A DNA stretch of 64,000 bases from Candidatus Zixiibacteriota bacterium (GTDB lineage Bacteria > Zixibacteria > MSB-5A5 > GN15 > PGXB01). Where the stretch lies: positions 1-64,000 of the forward strand of contig JAFGTT010000038.1 of the NCBI GenBank assembly GCA_016933955.1, read 5' to 3'. Every line of letters starts with the position of its first letter. The first letter of the stretch is position 1. This document shows, piece after piece, positions 55,730 to 64,000 of the stretch. The position numbers were made by a program, and so were the translations under genes. The notes below the pieces were generated by a model. It saw only the letters and a program-made list of their open reading frames with translations, was not told where the DNA came from and did no database searches.

Positions 55730-57238
55730 ATGGCGAATATTGTCGGGCAGTTGGGAAAAAATATCTCCACCAGCTGGGCTTCGCTCGGGGTCCGGGCAAT
55801 TCTTGTTTTTCTGGTCAATCCATATATCATTCACACTCTCGGCAATGATCGCTATGGGGTCTGGGTATTGGCGGTTTCCATAATAAACTACATGACGATT
55901 CTGGACCTGGGGCTGAAACAGGCGCTGATTCGTTTTATATCGAAATTCCTGGGTCTGGGTGAATATGACAAAATCAATGCCCTGCTTAACACCGGGTTTA
56001 TCATCTATTCGCTGGTCAGCCTGGCAGTAATCGGTCTGACCCTGATTTTATCTTTTTTCGCGCTCGACTGGTTTAAAATCCCATCCGATCTTGTCTGGCA
56101 GGGCCGGGTAGTTTTATTTCTGGTGGGTATCAATACGGCTCTCAATTTCGGCCTGTTGTGCTGGGGCGATTCGCACGGGGCCTTCCATCGTTTTGATATT
56201 ACCTATGGTTTAATGATAGCCGAGGATATCCTGCGCACGGGGGCGATTATAATCCTGTTTAAATCGGGGTATGGATTGATTCCCTTTGCCCTCTGTTATG
56301 TTGTTTTCGGCTTTTTAAAAATGATTGCCGGAGCCGTGATTTTGCGCCGGATACGCCCGGAAATCCGTATAAATCCGCGGCTGGCCAACCGGGAGACATT
56401 CCGGACTCTGGTCAATTATGGTTTTATTTCTTTTCTAATATCGATTGCCTGGCTTTTAATTGCCAATACCGATAATGTTTTGATCGGGTATTTTCTCGAT
56501 GCCTCGTCGGTGACGATGTATGCCATTGCGGCGGGATTCATCGTTTACCTGAGATCATTTGTCCTGGCAGTCAGTTTTCCTCTTCGGCCCATGATCAGTC
56601 ATTATGAAGCTTTGAATAAAAAGGATAATATTCGCTTTATATACACGCGGGGCACCAAATATCTCTATTTTGCCACTTTTATGGTAGCCGGCGGGTTGAT
56701 GGTTTTCGGGGGACCGATGATCAAACTCTGGATGGGGCCGGGATATGACCAATCGGCAATGATTCTCCGGATATTAATTCTTCCGGCGGCGGCTTTTCTG
56801 CCTCAGTCTATCGCGAATTCCATAATGTATGGGGTTGAGAAACATAAATACCTGCTGTACGTCATAATTGCCGAAGGGATTTTTAATCTGGTGCTGAGTA
56901 TTATTTTGGTCAGGTATTATGAACTTGCCGGTGTTGCCTATGGTACGGCAATTCCGCAGGTTATTATCTATGTCATTGCAGTTCCGGTGATGATCAAGAT
57001 GATTCTGGATATTAATCTGGCGGCCTTTTATCGAAATATGCTGAAAGCCTCCTTGACGGCCCTGGCGGTTTCTTTCCTGATATCAAGATTTTTGTGTTTT
57101 CTGAAGCCGCCGGAAAACTGGGCAGTATTCTTTGCAGAAATCGCCGCGGTCGGGATGGCCGGTGTACTTGCGGCCGGACTCATTTTCGATCGGGAGGAAA
57201 TCAGGACAATTATATCGCGTCTGAGCGGTAAGGCATAG
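55730..57238 (+). CDS. Polysaccharide flippase (Wzx/MATE-like)
   Basis: A 502-residue membrane protein with about 14 helices, matching the polysaccharide biosynthesis/flippase superfamily. An N-terminal LGKNISTSWASLGVRAILVF helix starts the fold. It probably moves lipid-linked sugar units across the inner membrane. No glycosyltransferase or other export gene is adjacent, which is unusual for this family. The start lacks a clear ribosome site. Confidence 0.88.
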   Translation: MANIVGQLGKNISTSWASLGVRAILVFLVNPYIIHTLGNDRYGVWVLAVSIINYMTILDLGLKQALIRFISKFLGLGEYDKINALLNTGFIIYSLVSLAVIGLTLILSFFALDWFKIPSDLVWQGRVVLFLVGINTALNFGLLCWGDSHGAFHRFDITYGLMIAEDILRTGAIIILFKSGYGLIPFALCYVVFGFLKMIAGAVILRRIRPEIRINPRLANRETFRTLVNYGFISFLISIAWLLIANTDNVLIGYFLDASSVTMYAIAAGFIVYLRSFVLAVSFPLRPMISHYEALNKKDNIRFIYTRGTKYLYFATFMVAGGLMVFGGPMIKLWMGPGYDQSAMILRILILPAAAFLPQSIANSIMYGVEKHKYLLYVIIAEGIFNLVLSIILVRYYELAGVAYGTAIPQVIIYVIAVPVMIKMILDINLAAFYRNMLKASLTALAVSFLISRFLCFLKPPENWAVFFAEIAAVGMAGVLAAGLIFDREEIRTIISRLSGKA

Positions 57239-57377
57239 GAAACTTTATCCGTATTTGACATAATTTTGTATCAATATTATGGAGATCGAAATCCGCATGA
57301 TTCCGACTCCTGGTGCAAGGGATGAAAAATTGTCCGGGGCAATTGACACCGGCGATAAAGGGGTTTATAATCAGGTA

Positions 57378-58502
57378 ATGATTTACCGGGCGACGCTGAT
57401 TTTCATGATTGTTGTGCTGACCTGGGGAGGACCTTATGGTCAGGCTTTCGAATTGCTGGGGGTGGAAATACCTGTCCCTGACCGGGCCTTTGAACCGATT
57501 GAAGGGGAAAACATTCCCGCCAGCCGCTATCCCCTGGAATATAACCTTCATTTTTTCCTTAATGAATCGGGTCGCGTGGATTCATTCCAGTACTGGCCCG
57601 ATTCCCGGCCGGTTTATATCGAGAATATTCGCGGCTCGTTAGAGAATCTTGAATTTCATCCAGCCATAAGAGACGGGAAAACAATCCCGTTTATCGTTCC
57701 GGCCAGTATCACTTTTGAAACCAAATATGGTCGTCCCGGGGTCCGTTTTCAATTCCCCGTTGATGAAACCGAGTGCCGGAAGGATAGATTTCTGCTCGAC
57801 TCGATGATGTTTCTCAACGATTATCGTATGCCGGGATTAGCGGGTTTCCCGTCGTATTATTGTCGTTTCTCTAATGGGAGGGATACCGGGATGTATCCCT
57901 ACGTCGTTTATCGTGTAGACCTGGATACGGCGGGAGATCTGGTTGATTATGAAAAGATCTTTATCGGCAAACCCGATTTTACCGCCGCAACCGACAAAGC
58001 GCTACTTTATGCCAGATTCACACCGACCGTTGCCGGAGAAATTAAAATCCCTTCTAAAATATACCTGACCATCCGCTTTTTCCCGTCCATCCTGTATCCT
58101 ACCAGGGAGTGGCTGCCCCCTGAATCCAGCGGCGACAGGTCACTGCCGGAGCTTTTCCGCCTGGAAACGGCGGCGTATCTCGATTCCATCATCAATCCCC
58201 CCTTTCCCATAAATATCCAGGGTGGTCAATATCATAATACCGAATTGATTCAATTCAGCGATACGGTCGATGTGACGGTCGGGATAAGAAATAACGGACG
58301 GGTGAAATCCGTTGTTTTTGAAAAGTTTTTAATGGACCCACTGGAGAATCAGCTTTATGATGTCGTGAGGAAATTACGTTTTACTCCGGCCGTGGATACT
58401 CTTGGAAACCGGGTAGATTATCTGGGAAAGATGAAAATTATCGTTGATGGCAGTAAAAAAATACGAATCGGTCTTGGCTGGTTCGGTTTCGGGATGATTT
58501 AG
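57378..58502 (+). CDS. Exported protein with TonB-C-like repeats
   Basis: About 374 residues. A signal peptide starts MIYRATLIFMIVVLTW, followed by three regions that resemble TonB C-terminal domains: strands ending in F-P-A or F-T-P-x followed by I-P and a final beta strand (for example LEFHPAIRDGKTIPF, ARFTPTVAGEIKIPS, LRFTPAVDTLGNR). No membrane anchor or Pro-rich stalk is present, so a classical TonB role is unlikely. The start at 57378 is preferred for the signal peptide; a longer frame from 57279 exists but lacks one. Confidence 0.6.
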   Translation: MIYRATLIFMIVVLTWGGPYGQAFELLGVEIPVPDRAFEPIEGENIPASRYPLEYNLHFFLNESGRVDSFQYWPDSRPVYIENIRGSLENLEFHPAIRDGKTIPFIVPASITFETKYGRPGVRFQFPVDETECRKDRFLLDSMMFLNDYRMPGLAGFPSYYCRFSNGRDTGMYPYVVYRVDLDTAGDLVDYEKIFIGKPDFTAATDKALLYARFTPTVAGEIKIPSKIYLTIRFFPSILYPTREWLPPESSGDRSLPELFRLETAAYLDSIINPPFPINIQGGQYHNTELIQFSDTVDVTVGIRNNGRVKSVVFEKFLMDPLENQLYDVVRKLRFTPAVDTLGNRVDYLGKMKIIVDGSKKIRIGLGWFGFGMI

Positions 58503-58782
58503 TCGCTGTTTGTAATGACTTGCGGGGCAGAAAATTGGAAAATTCTCAGAGAGGAGGCAGGGGGGGGTAGCGCAATAACTGCGGGTGTCCGGGAGGAAAG
58601 CGATTTCGATGGTTGGGAGCAGTATGTAAGGTGTTGTCCGGCAGGAGATAATCAAAGCCTCTCGATGATTGTCGGGGCGGCATGCTAATTGATAGGAATC
58701 ACGGATATAGGGCAGATATTGAAGGGCGTTATTGGCGGGAAGAAAACCGGGGAGTGGATTGTATAAGTTGCAGGAGATATAA
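58503..58782. other. Intergenic stretch before the small membrane protein gene
   Basis: About 280 bases without a supported gene. A short G-run near 58559-58567 is the only unusual feature; no promoter or terminator is convincing. Confidence 0.35.
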
Positions 58783-58986
58783 ATGGATAAAATGCGCCCA
58801 CAAAAAATTGTGAATTTGTTATCGGCAGTCCTTGTATTAGTGGCGGGGTTTTATATAGTTATTTTTATGCCGGTCGGGTTGTCGCCGATAGCCAGAGTTA
58901 TAATCGGTCTTTTACTGATTGTTTATTTTATGTTTCGGATCAGATATTATCAGAGGAAATACAATCAGTCGGACAGGGAGATTTGA
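58783..58986 (+). CDS. Small two-helix membrane protein
   Basis: A 67-residue protein with two hydrophobic helices (about 9-28 and 35-51) and a charged C-terminal tail rich in Arg, Lys and Tyr. An AGGAG site precedes the ATG. Unknown; it lies upstream of the TPR/ExbB/ExbD series, but a promoter in between means it need not belong to it. Confidence 0.65.
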   Translation: MDKMRPQKIVNLLSAVLVLVAGFYIVIFMPVGLSPIARVIIGLLLIVYFMFRIRYYQRKYNQSDREI

Positions 58987-59013
58987 GAGACTGTATCGAA
59001 GGAAACAAAAGGC

Positions 59014-59041
59014 TTGACAAAACAGTGATTTACCGTAATTT
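59014..59041 (+). promoter_or_regulatory. Sigma-70-type promoter for the TPR/ExbBD operon
   Basis: TTGACA (59014-59019) and TAATTT (59036-59041) are 16 bp apart, 39 bp upstream of the TTG start at 59080. Confidence 0.55.
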
Positions 59042-59079
59042 ACTTGATTAAATTTTTGGCTCTAAGTGAGGTGTTAAGT

Positions 59080-61032
59080 TTGAAGGTTCAAAGCACAAAT
59101 ACGATCCAAAAATTGAGGTTTTTGATCGTTCTGGCGGCGGTTATGATTCCGTTCACCCTGTTTTCCCAGGATATCAAACAGGAGATAATCAAGGCTCTTG
59201 AATCGGGAGATACTACCGGGGCGATCGGACTCCTTGAAAATGATATTAAGCTTGATCCCAGTTATGAATATAATTACCTGACTCTGGGTAATATATACTT
59301 CAATCAGGGCAAGTATAAGCAGGCCGAGGAGCAATTTCAGATTTCGGTGGATAAAAAACGGAATTTCTATGAGGGTCTTTATGCCCTGTCCCTGGTACAA
59401 ATGAAACTGAACAAGCTGAAAGACGCCGAGGAGAATCTCAAGCGGGGTTTGAAGAAGGCCAAGGATATGAAGGCCGATTTTCATAACGGAATGGGTCTGC
59501 TTTATATGGCGCAGGGGAAGTACAATGATGCCGACGCCGAATTTCGGAAAGCGATTATTTTAGACTCCAAGAAGGCTGAGTATCATGTCAACCTGGGCGA
59601 TGACAATTACATGATGGGAGTATATTCCCTGGCCATTAATGAATACGAACAGGCGCTGGAGCTGGATACGGCCGGGATGGATGTTTATTTTCACTGGGCC
59701 GAGGCCTGCCTGGAACTCAAGGATTATTCCTGTGCGCTGGAGAAATTGAACATAGTTCTACAGAAAGATTCGACTCATGCACCGGCCTGGATGAAAGCCG
59801 GAGGCATATACTACAAGGCGGCGCGTTCGTCCCGGACAGTGGTGGAGGCCATGGATCATTATAAAGCGGCCATCGGCGCTTATAAGAAGTTTTTCGAAAT
59901 ATCGAGCGCCGCTCCCGACAGCTCGAATGGCCGGGCCTTTTACGAATCGGGTATGGCATATTTGATGATTGGTGGTTATCCCGAGGCGATATCGAATTTC
60001 AAAACCATTCTGGCCATCCCGGTGGAACCCAAAGACATCTATTTTTATATGGGCCGAGCCTATCAGGGCAATGAGCAGTACGATTCGGCCCTGGTTTATT
60101 TCAACAAGCATATAGAGTGGGTCAAAAAGCAGGGTGAGGACTATCGAACCGGAGTCAAGGATGATGAGTTGTATCGCCGGATCGGTGAATGCTATCAGGC
60201 CCAGAAAGATTATTATAACACCATTACTTATTTCAAAAAATCTCTTGAGTACGATTCCACCCAGGATCGTCTGTTGTATGGAGTTGCGGTGGCTTATAAC
60301 TATCTTCAGGACTACCGGAACGCCCTGATATATTATATGAAACGGATTGATCTGGGCGCGGACGACAAATACTGGTCGCTTTATTATAACGCCGCCATGT
60401 CGGCTCTTTATCTCCTGGATAAAGGCGGCGCGGCCATGGCTGAGGAAGAAGAAGATCTGGGGCTTGATGAAGGACGGCCTACCGAGCCGGCCAATGATCC
60501 TCTGGCGGATGTTGATCTTGCCCGGTTGGCGGTGCAATATCTCGAAAAGGTGGCGGTTGAATATTGGGATAAGGTGACTGAAAATCCGGATAATATGCCG
60601 ACTGCGATGAAGGCCCTGAGTATGTTGGGAACGACCTACCTGTTTCAGTTGAAGGACTGTGCCAACGGTGTCAAGCATCTGGAACGGGTTCTTGAAATCG
60701 ATCCGAATAACTGCGAAGCCTTGAGATCATTGGGTTATGCATATTTCGGCGGGATATGTCCCAATAATTACAGCCGGGCCCTGACCTATTTAAAGAAGGC
60801 CCTTGATTGTTCGAGTGCGGCCAAAGGTTCCCTGTGCGCCGACGTGGATGTTCTGTTATGGATTGCCCAGACTTATGAATTCCGGGCTATCGAGAAGGCC
60901 GAAGCCAAGCAGAAAGAGGAGTCCAAGCAGGATTACAAGGCGGCTCACGATGGTTACCTGGAGACTCTCAAGTGCGATCCCGGTAATAAAGAGGCAGTTG
61001 AAGGCGAAAGACGGACCAAGTTTTCATATTAG
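59080..61032 (+). CDS. Exported TPR-repeat protein
   Basis: About 650 residues. The TTG at 59080 is preferred because a GAGGTG site lies six bases upstream. The N-terminus KVQSTNTIQKLRFLIVLAAV with a following PFTLFSQ is a signal peptide. TPR units fill the rest, with an acidic insertion near 463-480 (EEEEDLGLDEGR). TPR proteins upstream of ExbB/ExbD genes are common in FCB-related phyla and may help link the motor to outer-membrane cargo. It shares an operon with the following genes. Confidence 0.82.
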   Translation: MKVQSTNTIQKLRFLIVLAAVMIPFTLFSQDIKQEIIKALESGDTTGAIGLLENDIKLDPSYEYNYLTLGNIYFNQGKYKQAEEQFQISVDKKRNFYEGLYALSLVQMKLNKLKDAEENLKRGLKKAKDMKADFHNGMGLLYMAQGKYNDADAEFRKAIILDSKKAEYHVNLGDDNYMMGVYSLAINEYEQALELDTAGMDVYFHWAEACLELKDYSCALEKLNIVLQKDSTHAPAWMKAGGIYYKAARSSRTVVEAMDHYKAAIGAYKKFFEISSAAPDSSNGRAFYESGMAYLMIGGYPEAISNFKTILAIPVEPKDIYFYMGRAYQGNEQYDSALVYFNKHIEWVKKQGEDYRTGVKDDELYRRIGECYQAQKDYYNTITYFKKSLEYDSTQDRLLYGVAVAYNYLQDYRNALIYYMKRIDLGADDKYWSLYYNAAMSALYLLDKGGAAMAEEEEDLGLDEGRPTEPANDPLADVDLARLAVQYLEKVAVEYWDKVTENPDNMPTAMKALSMLGTTYLFQLKDCANGVKHLERVLEIDPNNCEALRSLGYAYFGGICPNNYSRALTYLKKALDCSSAAKGSLCADVDVLLWIAQTYEFRAIEKAEAKQKEESKQDYKAAHDGYLETLKCDPGNKEAVEGERRTKFSY

Positions 61033-61078
61033 TTATAGATTGCTTGTAATGTAATTGATTGAATTATCAGGAGATAAT

Positions 61079-62014
61079 ATGGCCGAAAAGAATGAAGGCG
61101 GGGCGAAACAGGAGCAGGAATTCGACCCGGAGAAAAGATTCAAGTATGTCGGCTTCGAGGTTTATCCAGGCAAAATAAAGGATTTGTTCAAATCCGAGGC
61201 CGAGAAGGATAAACTTGTTGCGGAAGTGCGTGAAAAAAGAAAAGGCGGACTAAAACTCCGCGAAAAGACCACGTTCGATATTCCGCGCCTGGCCGGATAC
61301 GAGAAGGTAATTTTAACGATTACCTCGCTGATGCTGGTCGTTTCTCTGTTTCTCCCGTGGTTTTCGGGGTATAATGAAGTGGTTGTGCAGAATCAGCCCA
61401 TGGCGGCCGCACCGGCGGCGACCCCGGCCGATTCGCTGGCAATGGTGATACCGGAGGATTCCCTGACCATGCTTGGCGGTGACAGCGCCACAGTCCCGGC
61501 GGCCGGAACGGCGGAAGTTACAGAATCGCCAACAACCGTGCTGGAAAAAGACGAGCGGGGCTTCTCCTCGATCACGTCGTCACGGAAGAGAGTGGAAATC
61601 CGCAAAGAACATAAGGAGGCAACAGCTCTGGGAGCGCTCGGTTATCTCGGGGAGGTTCTGTCCTCGGGATTTATTCTGAAGATTACCGGAATCCTGTTTT
61701 TACTGTACCTGTTGTTTTGTGTTTTTGGCGCCATTTTCACCCTCTATATTCTTTATGGAATTAAGGGTGATCTTGACACCAAAGCTATCAGGCTTAAACG
61801 GGGGATGCGGTTTGGGTGGATTCCGGTGGGCATCTGGGCATTATGTCTGCTCCTGTCTTTTGGAGGGGCATCCTATTCATTCCCAACCGCCAATATTATG
61901 GTTCAGATCGGCGACAGTTATGGTGTCGGAACATATCTTGGTATTCTGGGTTACGGCTTTTATCTTTCTCTGGCCTGTTTTATAATGAATGCCGTGAAAG
62001 CCATGGAAATTTAG
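61079..62014 (+). CDS. Membrane protein of unknown function in exbB operon
   Basis: About 311 residues. A charged cytoplasmic N-terminus (about 1-80), a membrane helix (about 85-105), a long Ala/Pro/Thr-rich periplasmic stretch (about 110-180), and two or three further helices (about 200-300). It has no domain that I recognise. A CAGGAG site precedes the ATG at 61079. It lies between the TPR gene and exbB, 46 bp and 43 bp from them, so it is probably part of the same envelope complex. Confidence 0.75.
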   Translation: MAEKNEGGAKQEQEFDPEKRFKYVGFEVYPGKIKDLFKSEAEKDKLVAEVREKRKGGLKLREKTTFDIPRLAGYEKVILTITSLMLVVSLFLPWFSGYNEVVVQNQPMAAAPAATPADSLAMVIPEDSLTMLGGDSATVPAAGTAEVTESPTTVLEKDERGFSSITSSRKRVEIRKEHKEATALGALGYLGEVLSSGFILKITGILFLLYLLFCVFGAIFTLYILYGIKGDLDTKAIRLKRGMRFGWIPVGIWALCLLLSFGGASYSFPTANIMVQIGDSYGVGTYLGILGYGFYLSLACFIMNAVKAMEI

Positions 62015-62057
62015 GAAGAAAAACAAATATTAAACTATTTTTGGAGGATTAATAGAC

Positions 62058-62816
62058 GTGAAACAGACATTATTCGTAACACTCAACTTTCTGATCTCGT
62101 TTACGATCGGTTATGTCGTCTGGGGCGTTATCCTTAAAGCCCAGCCGGCGGGGACAATCGCCCATTCGGTACATCAGGGCGGACCTCTGGTGGTTGTATT
62201 GTTTACCATTCTTCTTATGCTCATTGCTTTTGTGGTTGAAAGGTTTCTATCCCTTTATCGGGTTGCGAAGGGTAAGAGCTCGGTCCAGGTTTTCTTTAAG
62301 AAGCTGGTAACGATGCTTCACAGTGACGATTACGACGGTGCCCTGGCCGCCTGTGACAAACAGCGCGGAACGACCGCCAATGTTTTACGGGCCGGGATCG
62401 AGAAGTTCCGTTCGATCAAAGACGACGGATCCATCGAACCCGAAAAGAAAATCGCTTTAACCCAGGGTGCTATTGATGAGGCCAACGCTCTCGAGGGGCC
62501 GCTCCTGGAAAGAAACCTGATTGCTCTTTCGACCATCGCTTCGATTGCCACCATGGTCGGTCTTCTGGGAACGACAATCGGTATGATTCGCGCCTTTGCC
62601 GCGACCGGTAATGTCGAGGGCGGTGTGATCGATGCCCAGTCACTGGCGACCGGTATTTCGGAAGCGCTGGTGAATACGGCCGGCGGTCTGGTTTCCGGTA
62701 TTCTCGGAATCTTTTTCTATAATTTCTTTGTTAATAAGGTGGACGCCTTTAACTATACGACCGATGAAGCTACCTTCGAGGTAATACAGATATTAAAGGA
62801 CAAGGTGGGTAAGTAA
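62058..62816 (+). CDS. exbB: MotA/TolQ/ExbB proton-channel protein
   Basis: A 252-residue ExbB/TolQ homologue with an N-terminal helix, a cytoplasmic loop and two C-terminal helices. The conserved TIASIATMVGLLGTTIGMIRAF and SEALVNTAGGLVSGILG regions carry the channel-lining residues. It forms the stator with ExbD and energises TonB-dependent transport or another envelope task. The GTG at 62058 follows a GGAGG site. It overlaps none of its neighbours; exbD starts four bp later. Confidence 0.93.
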   Translation: MKQTLFVTLNFLISFTIGYVVWGVILKAQPAGTIAHSVHQGGPLVVVLFTILLMLIAFVVERFLSLYRVAKGKSSVQVFFKKLVTMLHSDDYDGALAACDKQRGTTANVLRAGIEKFRSIKDDGSIEPEKKIALTQGAIDEANALEGPLLERNLIALSTIASIATMVGLLGTTIGMIRAFAATGNVEGGVIDAQSLATGISEALVNTAGGLVSGILGIFFYNFFVNKVDAFNYTTDEATFEVIQILKDKVGK

Positions 62817-62819
62817 CTC

Positions 62820-63314
62820 ATGGCTATAAAGAAAAAAAGGCGTATCGGCGTCGTGCTCGATATGACGCCTATGGTGGATATTACCATCCTCCTGCTCATT
62901 TTCTATATGACGACCACGAGTTTCAAACCGCCCGAGGCAAAATCGGTAACTCTGCCGCAATCGCATTCGCAAATCGAGCTACCGGACAAGGACATTATTA
63001 ATATCACGGTGACCAAAAAGGACTCCATTTTTGTCGATTTCCTTCAGAAGGAGGATGTGATTATTGACGGAGTCGAACGGACGACGACCGTAAGGAAAGT
63101 GGCCGAGGCCGATCTTTATAATGTGGCCTCGCTGATCCAGCGGGCGCGCGCCGTTAATTTTCGAGCCTTACTTGTTATCAAAGCCGACCGCGACGCCAGT
63201 TACGGGGTGATGGATAAGATTATGGAATCGATGCGGGAAAACGAACTGACCCGGTTTCTGATTATTACCGATAACGAGGCCGAGACAATCGCCAAAGAAG
63301 AGGCGGGTACATAA
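62820..63314 (+). CDS. exbD: ExbD/TolR biopolymer transport protein, copy 1
   Basis: A 164-residue ExbD-type protein. One N-terminal helix contains the essential Asp in DMTPMVDITILLLIFYM; a periplasmic domain follows. It differs from copy 2 in the periplasmic part. Two ExbD subunits in one operon are common in FCB-type bacteria and probably form a heteromeric motor with ExbB. Confidence 0.92.
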   Translation: MAIKKKRRIGVVLDMTPMVDITILLLIFYMTTTSFKPPEAKSVTLPQSHSQIELPDKDIINITVTKKDSIFVDFLQKEDVIIDGVERTTTVRKVAEADLYNVASLIQRARAVNFRALLVIKADRDASYGVMDKIMESMRENELTRFLIITDNEAETIAKEEAGT

Positions 63315-63341
63315 TGACGCCGATTGAAAGGAGTGATATAG

Positions 63342-63989
63342 ATGGCCGGTGGTGCTGTTGCAGAATCAAGTAGATCGCATAAAGGCAAGGGTGGTCGTCG
63401 CAAGAAACGTCGTATTCATGTAAGAATCGATATGACCCCGATGGTCGATATCGTTATGTTGCTTTTGATATTTTACATGGTGACGACGGTTTTCTCGATG
63501 CCGCAGGCGATGGAAATTAACCTGCCGACTGAAAAGGAGACGGATACAATCGAAGTGGCCGAATCGAGACTGCTGACGATAAGGATTGATCAGGAAGACC
63601 GATTTTTCTGGAATATCGGCGATCCGGCTAAAAACACGCCGCAACTTATGCCATCCGTTCTCCCGGCGGGGGATACTCTTGGCTACCTGGTTTCGGCTGA
63701 TTCCCTGCGAAACCTGCTGGTGAACCTGAATCATGATATTCCGAAATTGAATACGCTGATTCTGATAAATAATGAGGCCCGTTATAATTCCATGGTTGAT
63801 ATTCTCGATGAGATTGACCTTCTGGAAAGGTCATGGAATGCCCAGATCGCCAAGGGCCTCGGTAAAAAAGTCGAGGAGCTGAGCCCGGAAGAAAAGTTCT
63901 CCTACCGCTATGCCATGGGCAAGTGGGAAGATACCGATGATCGTATCGTTCAGTATGCCCTCAATGTTGCGCAGGGAGGGGGTGAATAA
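63342..63989 (+). CDS. exbD: ExbD/TolR biopolymer transport protein, copy 2
   Basis: A 215-residue ExbD-type protein with an unusually long basic N-terminus (HKGKGGRRKKRR, about 11-22), the helix with Asp in DMTPMVDIVMLLLIFYMVT, and a larger periplasmic domain than copy 1. The extra C-terminal part (about 160-215) has no counterpart in copy 1. It follows copy 1 by 27 bp. Confidence 0.9.
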   Translation: MAGGAVAESSRSHKGKGGRRKKRRIHVRIDMTPMVDIVMLLLIFYMVTTVFSMPQAMEINLPTEKETDTIEVAESRLLTIRIDQEDRFFWNIGDPAKNTPQLMPSVLPAGDTLGYLVSADSLRNLLVNLNHDIPKLNTLILINNEARYNSMVDILDEIDLLERSWNAQIAKGLGKKVEELSPEEKFSYRYAMGKWEDTDDRIVQYALNVAQGGGE

Positions 63990-63991
63990 CA

Positions 63992-64000
63992 ATGGCTCGA
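63992..64000 (+). CDS. Start of next gene, cut by the window edge
   Basis: An ATG at 63992 follows exbD copy 2 by two bases, with a GGAGGGGG site upstream. Only MAR is visible. In this gene order a TonB-type gene would be expected next, but nothing seen here proves it. Confidence 0.5.

Noticed and set aside
58374-58655. Minus-strand open frame of 93 codons after the TonB-C-like gene
   Set aside because: Overlaps the 3' end of a better-supported gene and lacks a start signal or motif.

Overview
The window looks like a chromosomal segment of a diderm, dockerin-rich bacterium, most consistent with candidate phylum Zixibacteria or a close relative in the wider FCB assemblage. The placement is an inference. 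It rests on four secreted proteins that end in a tandem dockerin of the type [14 protein letters not shown]-GPxP, on an ExbB/ExbD pair of envelope genes, on a Ccm cytochrome c system, and on stand-alone homologues of genes first named in spore formers (gerW, spoVG) with no sporulation context. Codon use is even across the window. I see no insertion sequence, prophage or CRISPR array.

Left part (1-11.5 kb): a mostly minus-strand housekeeping block. In transcription order it holds a frameshifted methyltransferase gene, rpmE (L31), a YqhQ-like membrane protein, prfA, then (past one plus-strand membrane-protein gene) tldD, tldE, a very small Tat-signal ORF, prmC, nth, a DUF2953 protein, a GerW-family protein and a small zinc-ribbon protein. 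From 21.2 down to 10.9 kb runs a second minus-strand series: aconitase, gcvT, comB, a TPR protein with a degenerate metallopeptidase domain, a BatA/VWA membrane protein, an ABC-F ATPase and an iron-sulfur flavoprotein. Most neighbours in it overlap or lie within 40 bp.

Middle (21.4-36.8 kb): ispE, spoVG, tRNA-Gln(UUG), prs and rplY on the plus strand, closed by a strong terminator. Then a minus-strand signalling cluster: a sigma-54 activator with a degenerate receiver, a lipoprotein, a TPR protein and a TPR-HD-GYP protein (likely c-di-GMP phosphodiesterase). Between activator and lipoprotein lie two near-identical palindromes and a -24/-12-like element, which together look like a complete local enhancer/promoter circuit. 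A zinc-ribbon protein and pgsA follow. After that come a DUF4139 protein, a TPR protein, priA and a PilZ protein.

Right part (37-64 kb): a secreted lysyl-endopeptidase-like serine protease with dockerin; a compact ccmABCDEF locus whose CcmE carries Cys instead of the haem-binding His and which has no ccmG or ccmH nearby (a 'System I*'-type arrangement); two tandem SpoIIAA/STAS-like paralogues; an S9 peptidase; then a row of three secreted dockerin proteins (a C10 cysteine peptidase with PKD and cohesin-like domains, a thrombospondin-3 repeat protein, and an FG-GAP/VCBS plus thrombospondin-3 protein); a polysaccharide flippase; a secreted protein with TonB-C-like repeats; and a TPR / membrane protein / ExbB / ExbD / ExbD operon running off the right edge.

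The candidates most worth following are the sigma-54 circuit at 25.6-30.8 kb, the cohesin-like plus dockerin protease in a dockerin cluster, the His-less Ccm locus, and the small Tat ORF coupled to tldE.
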